NCBI GenBank assembly: GCA_043802345.1 | Contig: JAZDLC010000452.1 | Coordinates: 1 to 14,749, forward strand | Length of the DNA stretch: 14,749 nt | Direction: 5' to 3' | Source of the DNA: JAZDLC01 sp043802345 | GTDB lineage: Bacteria > Planctomycetota > B15-G4 > JADJEK01 | Shown here: piece by piece, positions 1 to 6,866 of the stretch | How positions within the stretch are numbered: the first letter of the stretch is position 1 | How the letters are laid out: each line of letters starts with the position of its first letter | The notes under the pieces: model-generated | Told to the model about the DNA's origin: nothing | Seen by the model: the letters and a program-made list of their open reading frames with translations, nothing else | Databases searched by the model: none | Made by a program: the position numbers and the translations under genes

Positions 1-2
1 TG

Positions 3-2450
3 AATTCCATCGAAGACGTACCGGTGCTGGAAGTTCCGGCGCTCGACCTCGAGGCGATCGCCGTGGAGGATGAGCAGCGAGAGAGCGGGGGGCTCGCGCC
101 CCGCTTCGCCATTCCGTTCCCGGTCTCCGTGACTCCCGACAACTCGGGTATCTGGGAAGCAGTGGACGACAAGAACCTCATGTGGCGGCAGCGGGTGCTG
201 GCGCCCGAGGCGGTGTCGATCAACCTGGGCTTCACCCGCTACTTCATGCCGCAGGGCGGCCGGATGCTGGTGTACTCGATGGACCAGAAAAGTGTCCTCG
301 GCCCGTTCACCGCGGAGAACAACGAGTCGCACGGAGAATTCTGGTCGCCGCTGCTCCTCACGAACGAGGTCGTGATCGAGGTCACGATTCCGAACGCAGG
401 CATCAATGTACTTGACCTCGAGCTGACACAGGTCAATTCCGGCTATCGCGGCTTCGGCGCCAAGCGAGGCGGCGGGGCGAAATCCGGCTCCTGCAACGTG
501 GACGTGGTTTGCCCCGAGGGGAACGGATGGCAAGGGGAGATCGGCTCCGTGGGCGTGATTTCCACCGGTGGGTCCCTGTTCTGCACCGGCTTCATGGTGA
601 ACAACACCGCCAACGACCGCACTCCGTACTTCATGACCGCCAACCACTGCGGTATCAGCAGCGGCAACGCCGCTTCCCTGGTGGTCTACTGGAACTACGA
701 AACCTCGATCTGTGGCGGCACTCCGAACGGCTCCCTGTCGGACGTCCAGGTCGGAGGATCGTATTTCCGCGCGGGGTATTCGAACTCCGACTTCACCCTG
801 GTGGAGCTGGTCAACGACCCGCAGTCCTCCTGGGAAGTCTCGTTCTCCGGTTGGGACCGGTCCGCCGCGAACGCGAGCACGGCCGTGGCGATTCACCACC
901 CGAACTGCGACGAGAAGAGGATCAGCTTCGAGTACCAGTCGACCAGCAGGACCGCGTATCTGGGAACCACCGTTCCCGGCGACGGCACCCATGTGAGGGT
1001 GACTGACTGGGACATCGGGACGACGGAGCCGGGTTCCTCCGGTTCGCCCCTGTTCGACCAGAACCACAGGGTCATCGGCCAGCTCCACGGCGGGTATGCC
1101 GCCTGCGGGAACAACGACTCCGACTGGTACGGCGCGTTCGCGGTCTCCTGGACCGGCGGCGGTTCGAACACGACGCGGCTTTCCAACTGGCTGGATCCGG
1201 GATCGACCGGCGCCACGACCGTCGACACGCTGGGGCAGGGGCTTTCGGTCAACCCCTCCGGCGCGGTAGCACATGACGGCCCGATCCTCGGCCCGTTCAC
1301 CAATCCGACGACCACCTACACCCTGACCAACCAGACCACGGCGGCTCTCAGCTACCGGGTTTCCCTGGGCGGGAATGTGGGCCTCTTGCTGAACGGCGGA
1401 GCCGGCCCGGTGACCGGGACGCTGCCGGGCAGCGGGACGGCGCAGTTCGTGGTTACGCTGAGCAGCGCGGTCAACCTGCTGGGCGTGGGTGAGTACCTGG
1501 AGAACGTGCTGGTGGAGGATCTCACCAATCTGCTCTTCTCGACGATTCCCCACACCTTCAAGATCGGCAGCGGGGTCGCCGCCACCTTCAACATGGACAC
1601 CAACCCGGGCTGGACCACGCAGGGTCAGTGGGCCTTCGGCGTGCCGCAGGGTGGGGGCGGCCAGTACGGCAATCCGGATCCGACCAGCGGTCACACCGGA
1701 TCGAACGTCTACGGCTACAACCTGGCCGGCGACTACGCCAACAACCTGCCCCAGTATCATCTGACCAGCCTGCCGATCGATTGCTCGACTCTCACCGGCG
1801 TCGAGCTGTCGTTCTGGCGCTGGCTGAACGTCGAGACTCCGAGCTACGACCATGCCAAGCTCGCGGTCAGCAACAACGGCTCGACCTGGACCACGCTGTT
1901 CGAGAACTCCGGCGAGATCACCGATTCCTCGTGGAGCCAGCAGTCGTACGACATCTCCTCCGTGGCGGACGGGCGGTCGACGGTCTATCTGCGCTGGACC
2001 ATGGGAGTCACCGATGGGTCCTGGCAGTACTCCGGCTGGAACATCGATGACGTCGTGCTCGAAGGCGTCAACTCCTTCACGCAGTACGGATCGGGCTGCC
2101 CCGGATCGGGAGGTCTGATCCCCGAACTGAGCGGTTCCGGCAACGCCAGTCCTGGCGGCTCGGTCACCATCCAGGTTCAGAAAGCCAAGGCGAGCGGCTA
2201 CGGCCTGATGTTGCTGTCGGTGACTCCGGGCAACTCGACGATCAGCGGCTGCTCCTACCTGGTCGGCCCCTCGATCGTTCCCGCGGTGGGAATCGGTCTG
2301 AACAGCTCCGGAGCGGCCAGCATCCCGGCCACGCTCCCGGGCACCTTCCCGGTCGGCCTCGGCCTGTTCATGCAGTTCGTGAGCATTGACGCCGGAGCGG
2401 CCAACGGGAAGTGGGCGGTCTCCAACGGACTGGAGCTGCTGGTCCAGTAA
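3..2450 (+). CDS. Secreted lysyl-endopeptidase-like serine protease, 5' end missing
   Basis: The reading frame is open to the window edge, so the signal peptide and true start lie upstream. Residues below count from an internal GTG at 24. The protein resembles Achromobacter protease I (Lys-C, S1 type). The triad is His208 (TANHC), Asp256 (SDFTL) and Ser339 (EPGSSGSP). Cys157, 163, 187, 209, 230 and 361 match the six cysteines of that enzyme's three disulfides. Asp367 (SDWYG) matches its Lys-specificity residue Asp225, and His355 (GQLHGG) is also kept. Lys153 lies just before SGSCNVD, where the mature enzyme would begin, so self-cleavage after Lys is likely. After the protease (about 154-405) come an Ig-like beta region (405-515), a jelly-roll or MAM-like region (520-690, ending GWNIDDVVLEG) and a Gly/Ser-rich tail (690-808) opening YGSGCPGSGG. 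It is inferred to digest extracellular protein after Lys. Family assignment is firm; specificity and tail role are inferred. Confidence 0.92.
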   Translation, partial: NSIEDVPVLEVPALDLEAIAVEDEQRESGGLAPRFAIPFPVSVTPDNSGIWEAVDDKNLMWRQRVLAPEAVSINLGFTRYFMPQGGRMLVYSMDQKSVLGPFTAENNESHGEFWSPLLLTNEVVIEVTIPNAGINVLDLELTQVNSGYRGFGAKRGGGAKSGSCNVDVVCPEGNGWQGEIGSVGVISTGGSLFCTGFMVNNTANDRTPYFMTANHCGISSGNAASLVVYWNYETSICGGTPNGSLSDVQVGGSYFRAGYSNSDFTLVELVNDPQSSWEVSFSGWDRSAANASTAVAIHHPNCDEKRISFEYQSTSRTAYLGTTVPGDGTHVRVTDWDIGTTEPGSSGSPLFDQNHRVIGQLHGGYAACGNNDSDWYGAFAVSWTGGGSNTTRLSNWLDPGSTGATTVDTLGQGLSVNPSGAVAHDGPILGPFTNPTTTYTLTNQTTAALSYRVSLGGNVGLLLNGGAGPVTGTLPGSGTAQFVVTLSSAVNLLGVGEYLENVLVEDLTNLLFSTIPHTFKIGSGVAATFNMDTNPGWTTQGQWAFGVPQGGGGQYGNPDPTSGHTGSNVYGYNLAGDYANNLPQYHLTSLPIDCSTLTGVELSFWRWLNVETPSYDHAKLAVSNNGSTWTTLFENSGEITDSSWSQQSYDISSVADGRSTVYLRWTMGVTDGSWQYSGWNIDDVVLEGVNSFTQYGSGCPGSGGLIPELSGSGNASPGGSVTIQVQKAKASGYGLMLLSVTPGNSTISGCSYLVGPSIVPAVGIGLNSSGAASIPATLPGTFPVGLGLFMQFVSIDAGAANGKWAVSNGLELLVQ

Positions 2451-2467
2451 CCGACAACCGGGACGTG

Positions 2468-2511
2468 AAAGAACCGCGCAACGCTCGACTGAGCGCTGCG
2501 CGGTTCTTCTC
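2468..2511 (+). terminator. Strong hairpin between convergent genes
   Basis: An 18-bp stem with one mismatch pairs 2469-2486 with 2491-2508 around the loop GACT. It begins 18 bases after the protease stop codon and is followed by TTCTTCT. It sits between the convergent protease and ppk genes. On the other strand the stem is followed by TTTCACG, so it may stop transcription in both directions. The stem is seen directly; the T tracts are short. Confidence 0.8.
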
Positions 2512-2571
2512 GTGCACACTGGCACGGGCACGAAGAGGTCAGCCCAATCCCGGCACCATGATCCACCAACC

Positions 2572-5103
2572 CTACCTCAGATTGCGCCGCTGGATTCCCC
2601 GCGGCTTGCGCCGCTTCAATCGCGTGGCCTGCCTGAGCCGGCGCTCGTACCATTCGATGAGCGCCTGCTGGGAACCGGTCGCCTGGTCGTCCCCCTGCGG
2701 TTGGAGCTGGACGTAGCTCCCGTCGGAGCGCATCTCCCACGCGCTGCGGCGGTCGCGGAGCTGGAGGTCGAGCAGCGTCCTCAGCTCTTCACGAAGACCG
2801 GTCGCTTCCACCGGCGCCAGCACCTCGACGCGGCTGTTCAGATTGCGCTTCATCAGGTCGGCGGAGCCGATGTAGTACTCCTCCTCACCATTGTTCCTGA
2901 AGTAGACGATGCGCGCATGCTCCAGGAAGCGGCCGACCACGCTGATGACCCGGATGTTCTCCGACAGGTGCTTGATGCCCGGACGCAGCCGGCAGGAGTC
3001 GCGGATGATCATGTCGATCCTCACTCCGGCCCGCGAGGCCTCGTAGAGCGCTTTCGTGATCACCTCGTCCTCGAGCGCGTTCATCTTGATCTGGATCAGT
3101 CCGTTCCCCTGCGCGCGCTGATGATTGACCTCCCGCTCGATCTTCTGCAGCAGGGCAACCTTGCAGAGCTTCGGTGCCGGCAGGAGCTTGTGGTAGGCGC
3201 GCTTCGGCTTGTACCCGGTGGTCAGGTAGTTCAGCAACTCGGTCAGATCCCGGCCGATGCCCGGATCTGAGGTGAGCAGACCGAGGTCGGAGTAGAGGCG
3301 GGCGGTGCCGGCATGGTAGTTACCAGTGCCCACGTGGGCATAGCGCCGCAGGCCGTTGAAGTCGGACCGGACCACCAGAATCACCTTGCAGTGGGTCTTC
3401 AATCCCACGACTCCATAGGTGACGTGGATACCCACTTCTTCCATCCAGCTCGCCCAGCGGATGTTCGCCTCCTCGTCGAAGCGGGCTTTCAATTCGACCA
3501 CCACGGCGACCTGCTTCCCGTTGCGCGCGGCGTCGATCAGGTACCGGATCGCCTGGGTGTCGGCGGAGGTCCTGTACAGGCACATCTTGATCGCCCGGAC
3601 CTTCGGATCGCAGCTGGCCTCGCGCAGGAAACGCTCCACCGAGGCCGGAAACGACTCGTACGGGTGGTGCAGCAGGAGTGACCCCGCATCCCGGATGACG
3701 TGGAAGATGTTGCGGTCGATTGTCAGGTCCGGATGGTCGACCGGATGGTGCGGGGGATCGTGCAGCTCGGCGTCCTTGATGGCACAGAGCTCCATGATGT
3801 CCCGCATGCCGAGAATTCCCTCCACCTCGAAAACGTCCGACTGTGCGTCGAGACCGAGTTCCGCCGCCAGCATGTCGCGCCGGCTGGCGTCCATTCCCGC
3901 GGAGACCTCGAGCCGGACGACCGGAGCGAACTTGCGATCCCGCAGCTCGTCCTCGATCATGGCCAGGAGATCGTTCGCTCGCTCCTCCTCGCGCTCGGTA
4001 TTGGCATTGCGCGTGACGCGGAAGATGGAGACGGAGTCAATGATCATCTCTGGAAACAGCAGGTCCAGATTGGCGGCCATCACCTCTTCCATCAGCGCAT
4101 AGCGGTGCCCCTCGGGCAGCTTCATCAGGCGCGGAATGCCGCTGCCAATGGGCACCTTGACCCGGGCCATGCAGGGGGCGGTGTCGTTGGCGTAATGCAG
4201 AATCACGTACAGATTGAGCGACAGGTTGGAGATGAACGGAAAGGGATGCGCCGGGTCCGTGGCCTGAGGCGTGACCAGCGGGTAGATGTTCTCCAGGTAC
4301 TCTGCCCGCAGAAACTCTCTCTCACTCTCGCTGAGCTGCTCGTGCCGGCAGATCTCGACTCCCCGTTCCCCGAGGCCGGTCAGAACGCCGCGCAGCACAA
4401 TGCGCTTGCGGGTTACGAGTTCGCGCACCAGGGCCAGGCACTCGTCAATCTGCTCCTGTGGGGTGCGGCCGTCCACGGTTCGCGCGACCATCCCCGCGCC
4501 GACCTGCTGCTTCAGGCCACCAATGCGCTTCATGAAGAACTCGTCCAGATTCGAGCTGACGATCGAGATGAACTTCAGCCGCTCCAGCAGGGGAGTCCGC
4601 GGGTCCGCCGCCTCCTGCAGCACCCGGAAGTTGAAATTCAGCCAGGTCAGCTCCCGATTCAGGTAGTAGTCGGGATGCTTGTAGTCGGGGCCCTCCTCCG
4701 GAGAAAACTCCGGGATGGGACGGCCGCTGGCGGGTGTTGCCGGCGCCCCGTCCGCGGGCAACAGCTCTTCTGACGGACCGGCATGCGATGGTTCGGTCGG
4801 GGTGTCGGATGCCCGCGGTTCGAGCAAAGGGCCACTCGGTTCACTCAGCAGGGAAGCGCGGCAATCCGCGAGATACCTGCGGACCGTCTGCTCGCTGACG
4901 TGGCCGATCATCGGCCTCAGCCGGCCCGCGATCTCCTTCGGGCTCAGCTCGCCGTCGTCGCGAAGCCACCTGGCCAGCTCACCCCGGGTCGAATCGAGTT
5001 TCCGCCGGCGCTTGTTCCCGTCGCCGCTTCCGGTGCCGGGCGGGGCCTTGATGGAGTGATCTTCCTTCATGGATCCTGTCTGCGCATCCTGGTCTATCGC
5101 CAC
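2572..5103 (-). CDS. ppk1: Polyphosphate kinase 1 with N-terminal extension
   Basis: Ppk1 reversibly moves the terminal phosphate of ATP onto a growing polyphosphate chain. The conserved protein begins near residue 146 (YYLNRELTWLNFN, as in E. coli) and continues through the N, head, C1 and C2 domains. The phosphorylated histidine is His571 in KTHCK, followed by YAHVGTGNYH. The second catalytic histidine is His729 in GRFLEHARI, followed by the GSADLMKRN motif. At 843 residues it is about 150 longer than E. coli Ppk (about 690). The excess is N-terminal: a charged helical segment (about 38-88) with a possible helix-turn-helix around SEQTVRRYLADCR, then a Pro/Glu/Ser-rich linker (90-140). The GTG start follows an in-frame TAG by three codons and has GAGG only 2 bases upstream. 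ATG at 5070 (codon 12), with AGGA 3 bases upstream, is an alternative. It lies 90 bases after the kinase gene on the same strand, so co-transcription is likely. Confidence 0.96.
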   Translation of the reverse strand: MAIDQDAQTGSMKEDHSIKAPPGTGSGDGNKRRRKLDSTRGELARWLRDDGELSPKEIAGRLRPMIGHVSEQTVRRYLADCRASLLSEPSGPLLEPRASDTPTEPSHAGPSEELLPADGAPATPASGRPIPEFSPEEGPDYKHPDYYLNRELTWLNFNFRVLQEAADPRTPLLERLKFISIVSSNLDEFFMKRIGGLKQQVGAGMVARTVDGRTPQEQIDECLALVRELVTRKRIVLRGVLTGLGERGVEICRHEQLSESEREFLRAEYLENIYPLVTPQATDPAHPFPFISNLSLNLYVILHYANDTAPCMARVKVPIGSGIPRLMKLPEGHRYALMEEVMAANLDLLFPEMIIDSVSIFRVTRNANTEREEERANDLLAMIEDELRDRKFAPVVRLEVSAGMDASRRDMLAAELGLDAQSDVFEVEGILGMRDIMELCAIKDAELHDPPHHPVDHPDLTIDRNIFHVIRDAGSLLLHHPYESFPASVERFLREASCDPKVRAIKMCLYRTSADTQAIRYLIDAARNGKQVAVVVELKARFDEEANIRWASWMEEVGIHVTYGVVGLKTHCKVILVVRSDFNGLRRYAHVGTGNYHAGTARLYSDLGLLTSDPGIGRDLTELLNYLTTGYKPKRAYHKLLPAPKLCKVALLQKIEREVNHQRAQGNGLIQIKMNALEDEVITKALYEASRAGVRIDMIIRDSCRLRPGIKHLSENIRVISVVGRFLEHARIVYFRNNGEEEYYIGSADLMKRNLNSRVEVLAPVEATGLREELRTLLDLQLRDRRSAWEMRSDGSYVQLQPQGDDQATGSQQALIEWYERRLRQATRLKRRKPRGIQRRNLR

Positions 5104-5193
5104 CGCCTCAGGCTACACAATCTTCTTCTTCGGCAGGAGTTGAGTCGAACTTTCGGGAAGATGCCGTGAAGGAGCCCGGGCGGTGACGGGGCG

Positions 5194-6372
5194 CTAGAAC
5201 ACCTCCTCGGGGGTACCGGTGAAGGAGCGTGTCAGGGTGTCCATGATGATGGCCATGACCTGCCCGAGGGCGTGCTCCTTGTCGGTGTTGGAGATGATCG
5301 GGATGCCGGCCCAGTCCGCCTCGCTCAGCAGGAATGACTGGAGCCGCCAGATCTCGTCGAAGTGCTCCAGGTATCGCCTGGAGCGTCTGCCCGGAACCTG
5401 GGAGGCGCGTCCCTTGAGGCGACTCCGCAGGGTCTTGGCGTCCAGCACCGCGAGGAGCAGAGGCACCAGGATCACGTCGCTGTTCTCCGGGATCCTTTCC
5501 AGCAGGAGCGGATGGACGTGGACTCCTTCGAGAATCAGGGAGACGCGCTCCTTGAGGGCCCGTTGAATGACGGCGTCGGCGGCGACGGAGATCAGTTCGG
5601 TCTGGGTCATGTAGCCGCTGGCCAGCTCGGTGCCCAGCATCTCCGCCTCCTGGCCGATTCCAGGAAGCTCCTTCCAGGCATCGAACGAGGACCGGTGCAG
5701 GACCGGCAGCAGCCGGCTCGGCAGCATCATGCGCATCACTTCGCGGAGCATGTCGGTCGACTGCGTGCGCACGATCTCCAGACGGTGCGCGAGCTGAGCC
5801 GCGATGCTGCTCTTGCCGGTGCCGGCGGAACCTCCGAGCAGCACGAGCAGCGGCCTGTCGTTCTTCTGGAATTCGACCCAGGCCACATACCGGCGGGCGA
5901 TTTCTTCGGTTCCGGAGGCCTGCAGCGTCTTGTAGGTCAAGTGCCGGAGTTCCTTCAGGGGGACCGGAGAGCCGGCGCGGCCCAGGAGATCGCGATAGAG
6001 GCGCTCGGCCACCGCCTGTGCCCGCTCCGGATCGAGCCCGCACGATTCGAATTCGACCCGGTGGTGGCCCCGGGAGAACGGCACGCTCTGGCCTCCCTCG
6101 AGCTGAATCAGCACCGGAGAACGAGCCTTGCGGGGCAAGGAGTAGCGCCGGCTGAGATCCTGATCGAACTCCGCCAGCCGCGCCGCGACCATTTGCCGCA
6201 GCTCGGAGTCGGTGATCTCCGTTTTCGCGGAGAGCTTCTCGCGAATCTCGGTGGCGATCTTGTAGGAGTCCTCGAACGAGAGCCCGAAGTCCTGGAGCGA
6301 CCGGGTGAGGATCCCGCGCAGGAAGGGAATCCTGGCCAGATCATCTCCTGAAACGACAATAGGCTTCGCCAC
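5194..6372 (-). CDS. 2-phosphoglycerate-kinase-like ATPase with ATP-cone-like regions
   Basis: This 392-residue protein resembles the 2-phosphoglycerate kinase family known from methanogens, where the enzyme makes 2,3-bisphosphoglycerate. Residues about 3-70 look like an ATP-cone (IPFLRGILTRSL). A second ATP-cone-like stretch follows at about 88-150 (VPFSRGHHRVEFES). The kinase domain begins with the Walker A loop GGSAGTGKSS (180-189, Lys187), followed by STDMLREVMR and LILEGVHVHP. The frame is open upstream to 6642, but I chose GTG at 6372: GGAGAG lies 5 bases before it, the protein then starts right at the first recognisable domain, and the upstream residues are low-complexity Arg/Ser/Gly. 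TAAGCT about 30 bases upstream of the GTG could be a -10 box, without a good -35. ppk1 lies 90 bases downstream. The substrate in this organism cannot be read from the sequence; another small phosphorylated acid or alcohol is possible. Confidence 0.82.
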   Translation of the reverse strand: MAKPIVVSGDDLARIPFLRGILTRSLQDFGLSFEDSYKIATEIREKLSAKTEITDSELRQMVAARLAEFDQDLSRRYSLPRKARSPVLIQLEGGQSVPFSRGHHRVEFESCGLDPERAQAVAERLYRDLLGRAGSPVPLKELRHLTYKTLQASGTEEIARRYVAWVEFQKNDRPLLVLLGGSAGTGKSSIAAQLAHRLEIVRTQSTDMLREVMRMMLPSRLLPVLHRSSFDAWKELPGIGQEAEMLGTELASGYMTQTELISVAADAVIQRALKERVSLILEGVHVHPLLLERIPENSDVILVPLLLAVLDAKTLRSRLKGRASQVPGRRSRRYLEHFDEIWRLQSFLLSEADWAGIPIISNTDKEHALGQVMAIIMDTLTRSFTGTPEEVF

Positions 6373-6515
6373 AGGCGCTCTCCAGGTCCCCCGGCGCAGC
6401 TTACGGCTTCGGTCGGAGGAATGCGATCCTGACCCACCCGCGCCTCTTTCGGACGATCCGACTGAACCGCATGAGGGGGCGGTCCGGGAAGAGTCATTGC
6501 TTCCAAGGACAGGGC

Positions 6516-6547
6516 AAAAAAAAGTCCGCCGGCCCTCCCGCCGACGG
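6516..6547 (-). terminator. Intrinsic terminator upstream of the kinase gene
   Basis: Read on the minus strand, CCGTCGGC, loop GGGAGG and GCCGGCGG form an 8-bp stem with one G-U pair. It is followed by AC and eight T. The plus-strand version would have a C-A mismatch and a run of A, so the signal belongs to the minus strand. No minus-strand coding gene lies to its right. It therefore ends either a short noncoding transcript or the leader of the kinase gene, whose start codon is 143 bases further on. Confidence 0.8.
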
Positions 6548-6588
6548 CAAGGAACGCAAGAACCGGTGGGCGAAGACGATACCGATCG

Positions 6589-6662
6589 GGCGGTGATGGA
6601 TCGCCTCCCAGGAGGGGGCGGGGCGAACAAATTTCTGGACAACCCGCCTCATGGTCACCACC
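6589..6662 (-). ncRNA. Possible structured leader or small RNA upstream of the terminator
   Basis: On the minus strand GGTGGTGA (6655-6662) pairs with TCACCGCC (6589-6596), including a G-U pair that would be a C-A mismatch on the plus strand. Inside are two hairpins: CCCGCC/GGCGGG (6643-6648 with 6617-6622) and CCTCC/GGAGG (6604-6615). The terminator follows about 40 bases downstream. The arrangement resembles a leader RNA plus terminator, but it matches no riboswitch consensus I know. GC-rich DNA folds easily by chance, so confidence is low. Confidence 0.3.
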
Positions 6663-6704
6663 TGCCGGGACGATATAGGGGGACAATCTCCTCCTTCTTG
6701 TAGT

Positions 6705-6741
6705 CCGGGGCCCCTCTGAGCATGTCTCTCGGGGGCCCCGG
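6705..6741. repeat. Perfect 10-bp GC inverted repeat
   Basis: CCGGGGCCCC (6705-6714) and GGGGCCCCGG (6732-6741) are perfectly complementary with a 17-base loop. There is no T tract on either side. It lies in the spacer between the divergent kinase and guaB genes, and its role is unknown. Confidence 0.6.
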
Positions 6742-6767
6742 CTATTTGCATCGAATCGCCGGCAGGG

Positions 6768-6800
6768 AACCGCTCTCCGGGGGCGCCGCGCCCGGCGGTT
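6768..6800. repeat. Two-tier hairpin upstream of guaB
   Basis: AACCGC (6768-6773) pairs with GCGGTT (6795-6800). Inside, GGGCG and CGCCC form a second stem around CCG. CTTTAG follows on the plus strand, which is a poor terminator tail. The hairpin ends 66 bases before the guaB start codon. Confidence 0.45.
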
Positions 6801-6830
6801 CTTTAGGGGGACGATCACTTGGTCTGGGCA

Positions 6831-6860
6831 TTACCCATTCTCCGAGCGGGCTGCTAGACT
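6831..6860 (+). promoter_or_regulatory. Candidate guaB promoter
   Basis: A -10-like TAGACT (6855-6860) has a weak -35-like TTACCC (6831-6836) upstream with an 18-base spacer. The -10 box ends only 6 bases before the guaB ATG, so transcription would start at or next to the start codon and give a leaderless message. This fits the lack of a ribosome binding site there. Confidence 0.4.
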
Positions 6861-6866
6861 GCCCCG

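Larger units (their letters stand above)
6674..6816. repeat. Two copies of a 15-bp motif
   Basis: TATAGGGGGACAATC (6674-6688) and TTTAGGGGGACGATC (6802-6816) agree at 13 of 15 positions, in the same orientation, 128 bp apart. They flank the perfect GC inverted repeat. They could be binding sites for a shared regulator or parts of a dispersed repeat. Confidence 0.4.

Noticed and set aside
2386..3270. Plus-strand open frame of 294 codons antisense to ppk1
   Set aside because: It lies opposite a well-conserved Ppk1 and has the composition of a shadow frame.
6373..6642. Upstream extension of the kinase frame (90 codons)
   Set aside because: Low-complexity Arg/Ser/Gly residues, overlaps the terminator, and a well-placed GGAG-GTG start exists at 6372.
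6589..6662. Assignment to a known riboswitch class
   Set aside because: I compared it mentally with fluoride, ZTP, TPP, cyclic-di-GMP, cobalamin, glutamine and SAM types. The conserved cores of these are not present.
6494..6751. Minus-strand open frame of 85 codons upstream of the kinase gene
   Set aside because: It runs straight through the intrinsic terminator at 6516-6547, has no good binding site and looks like no protein family.
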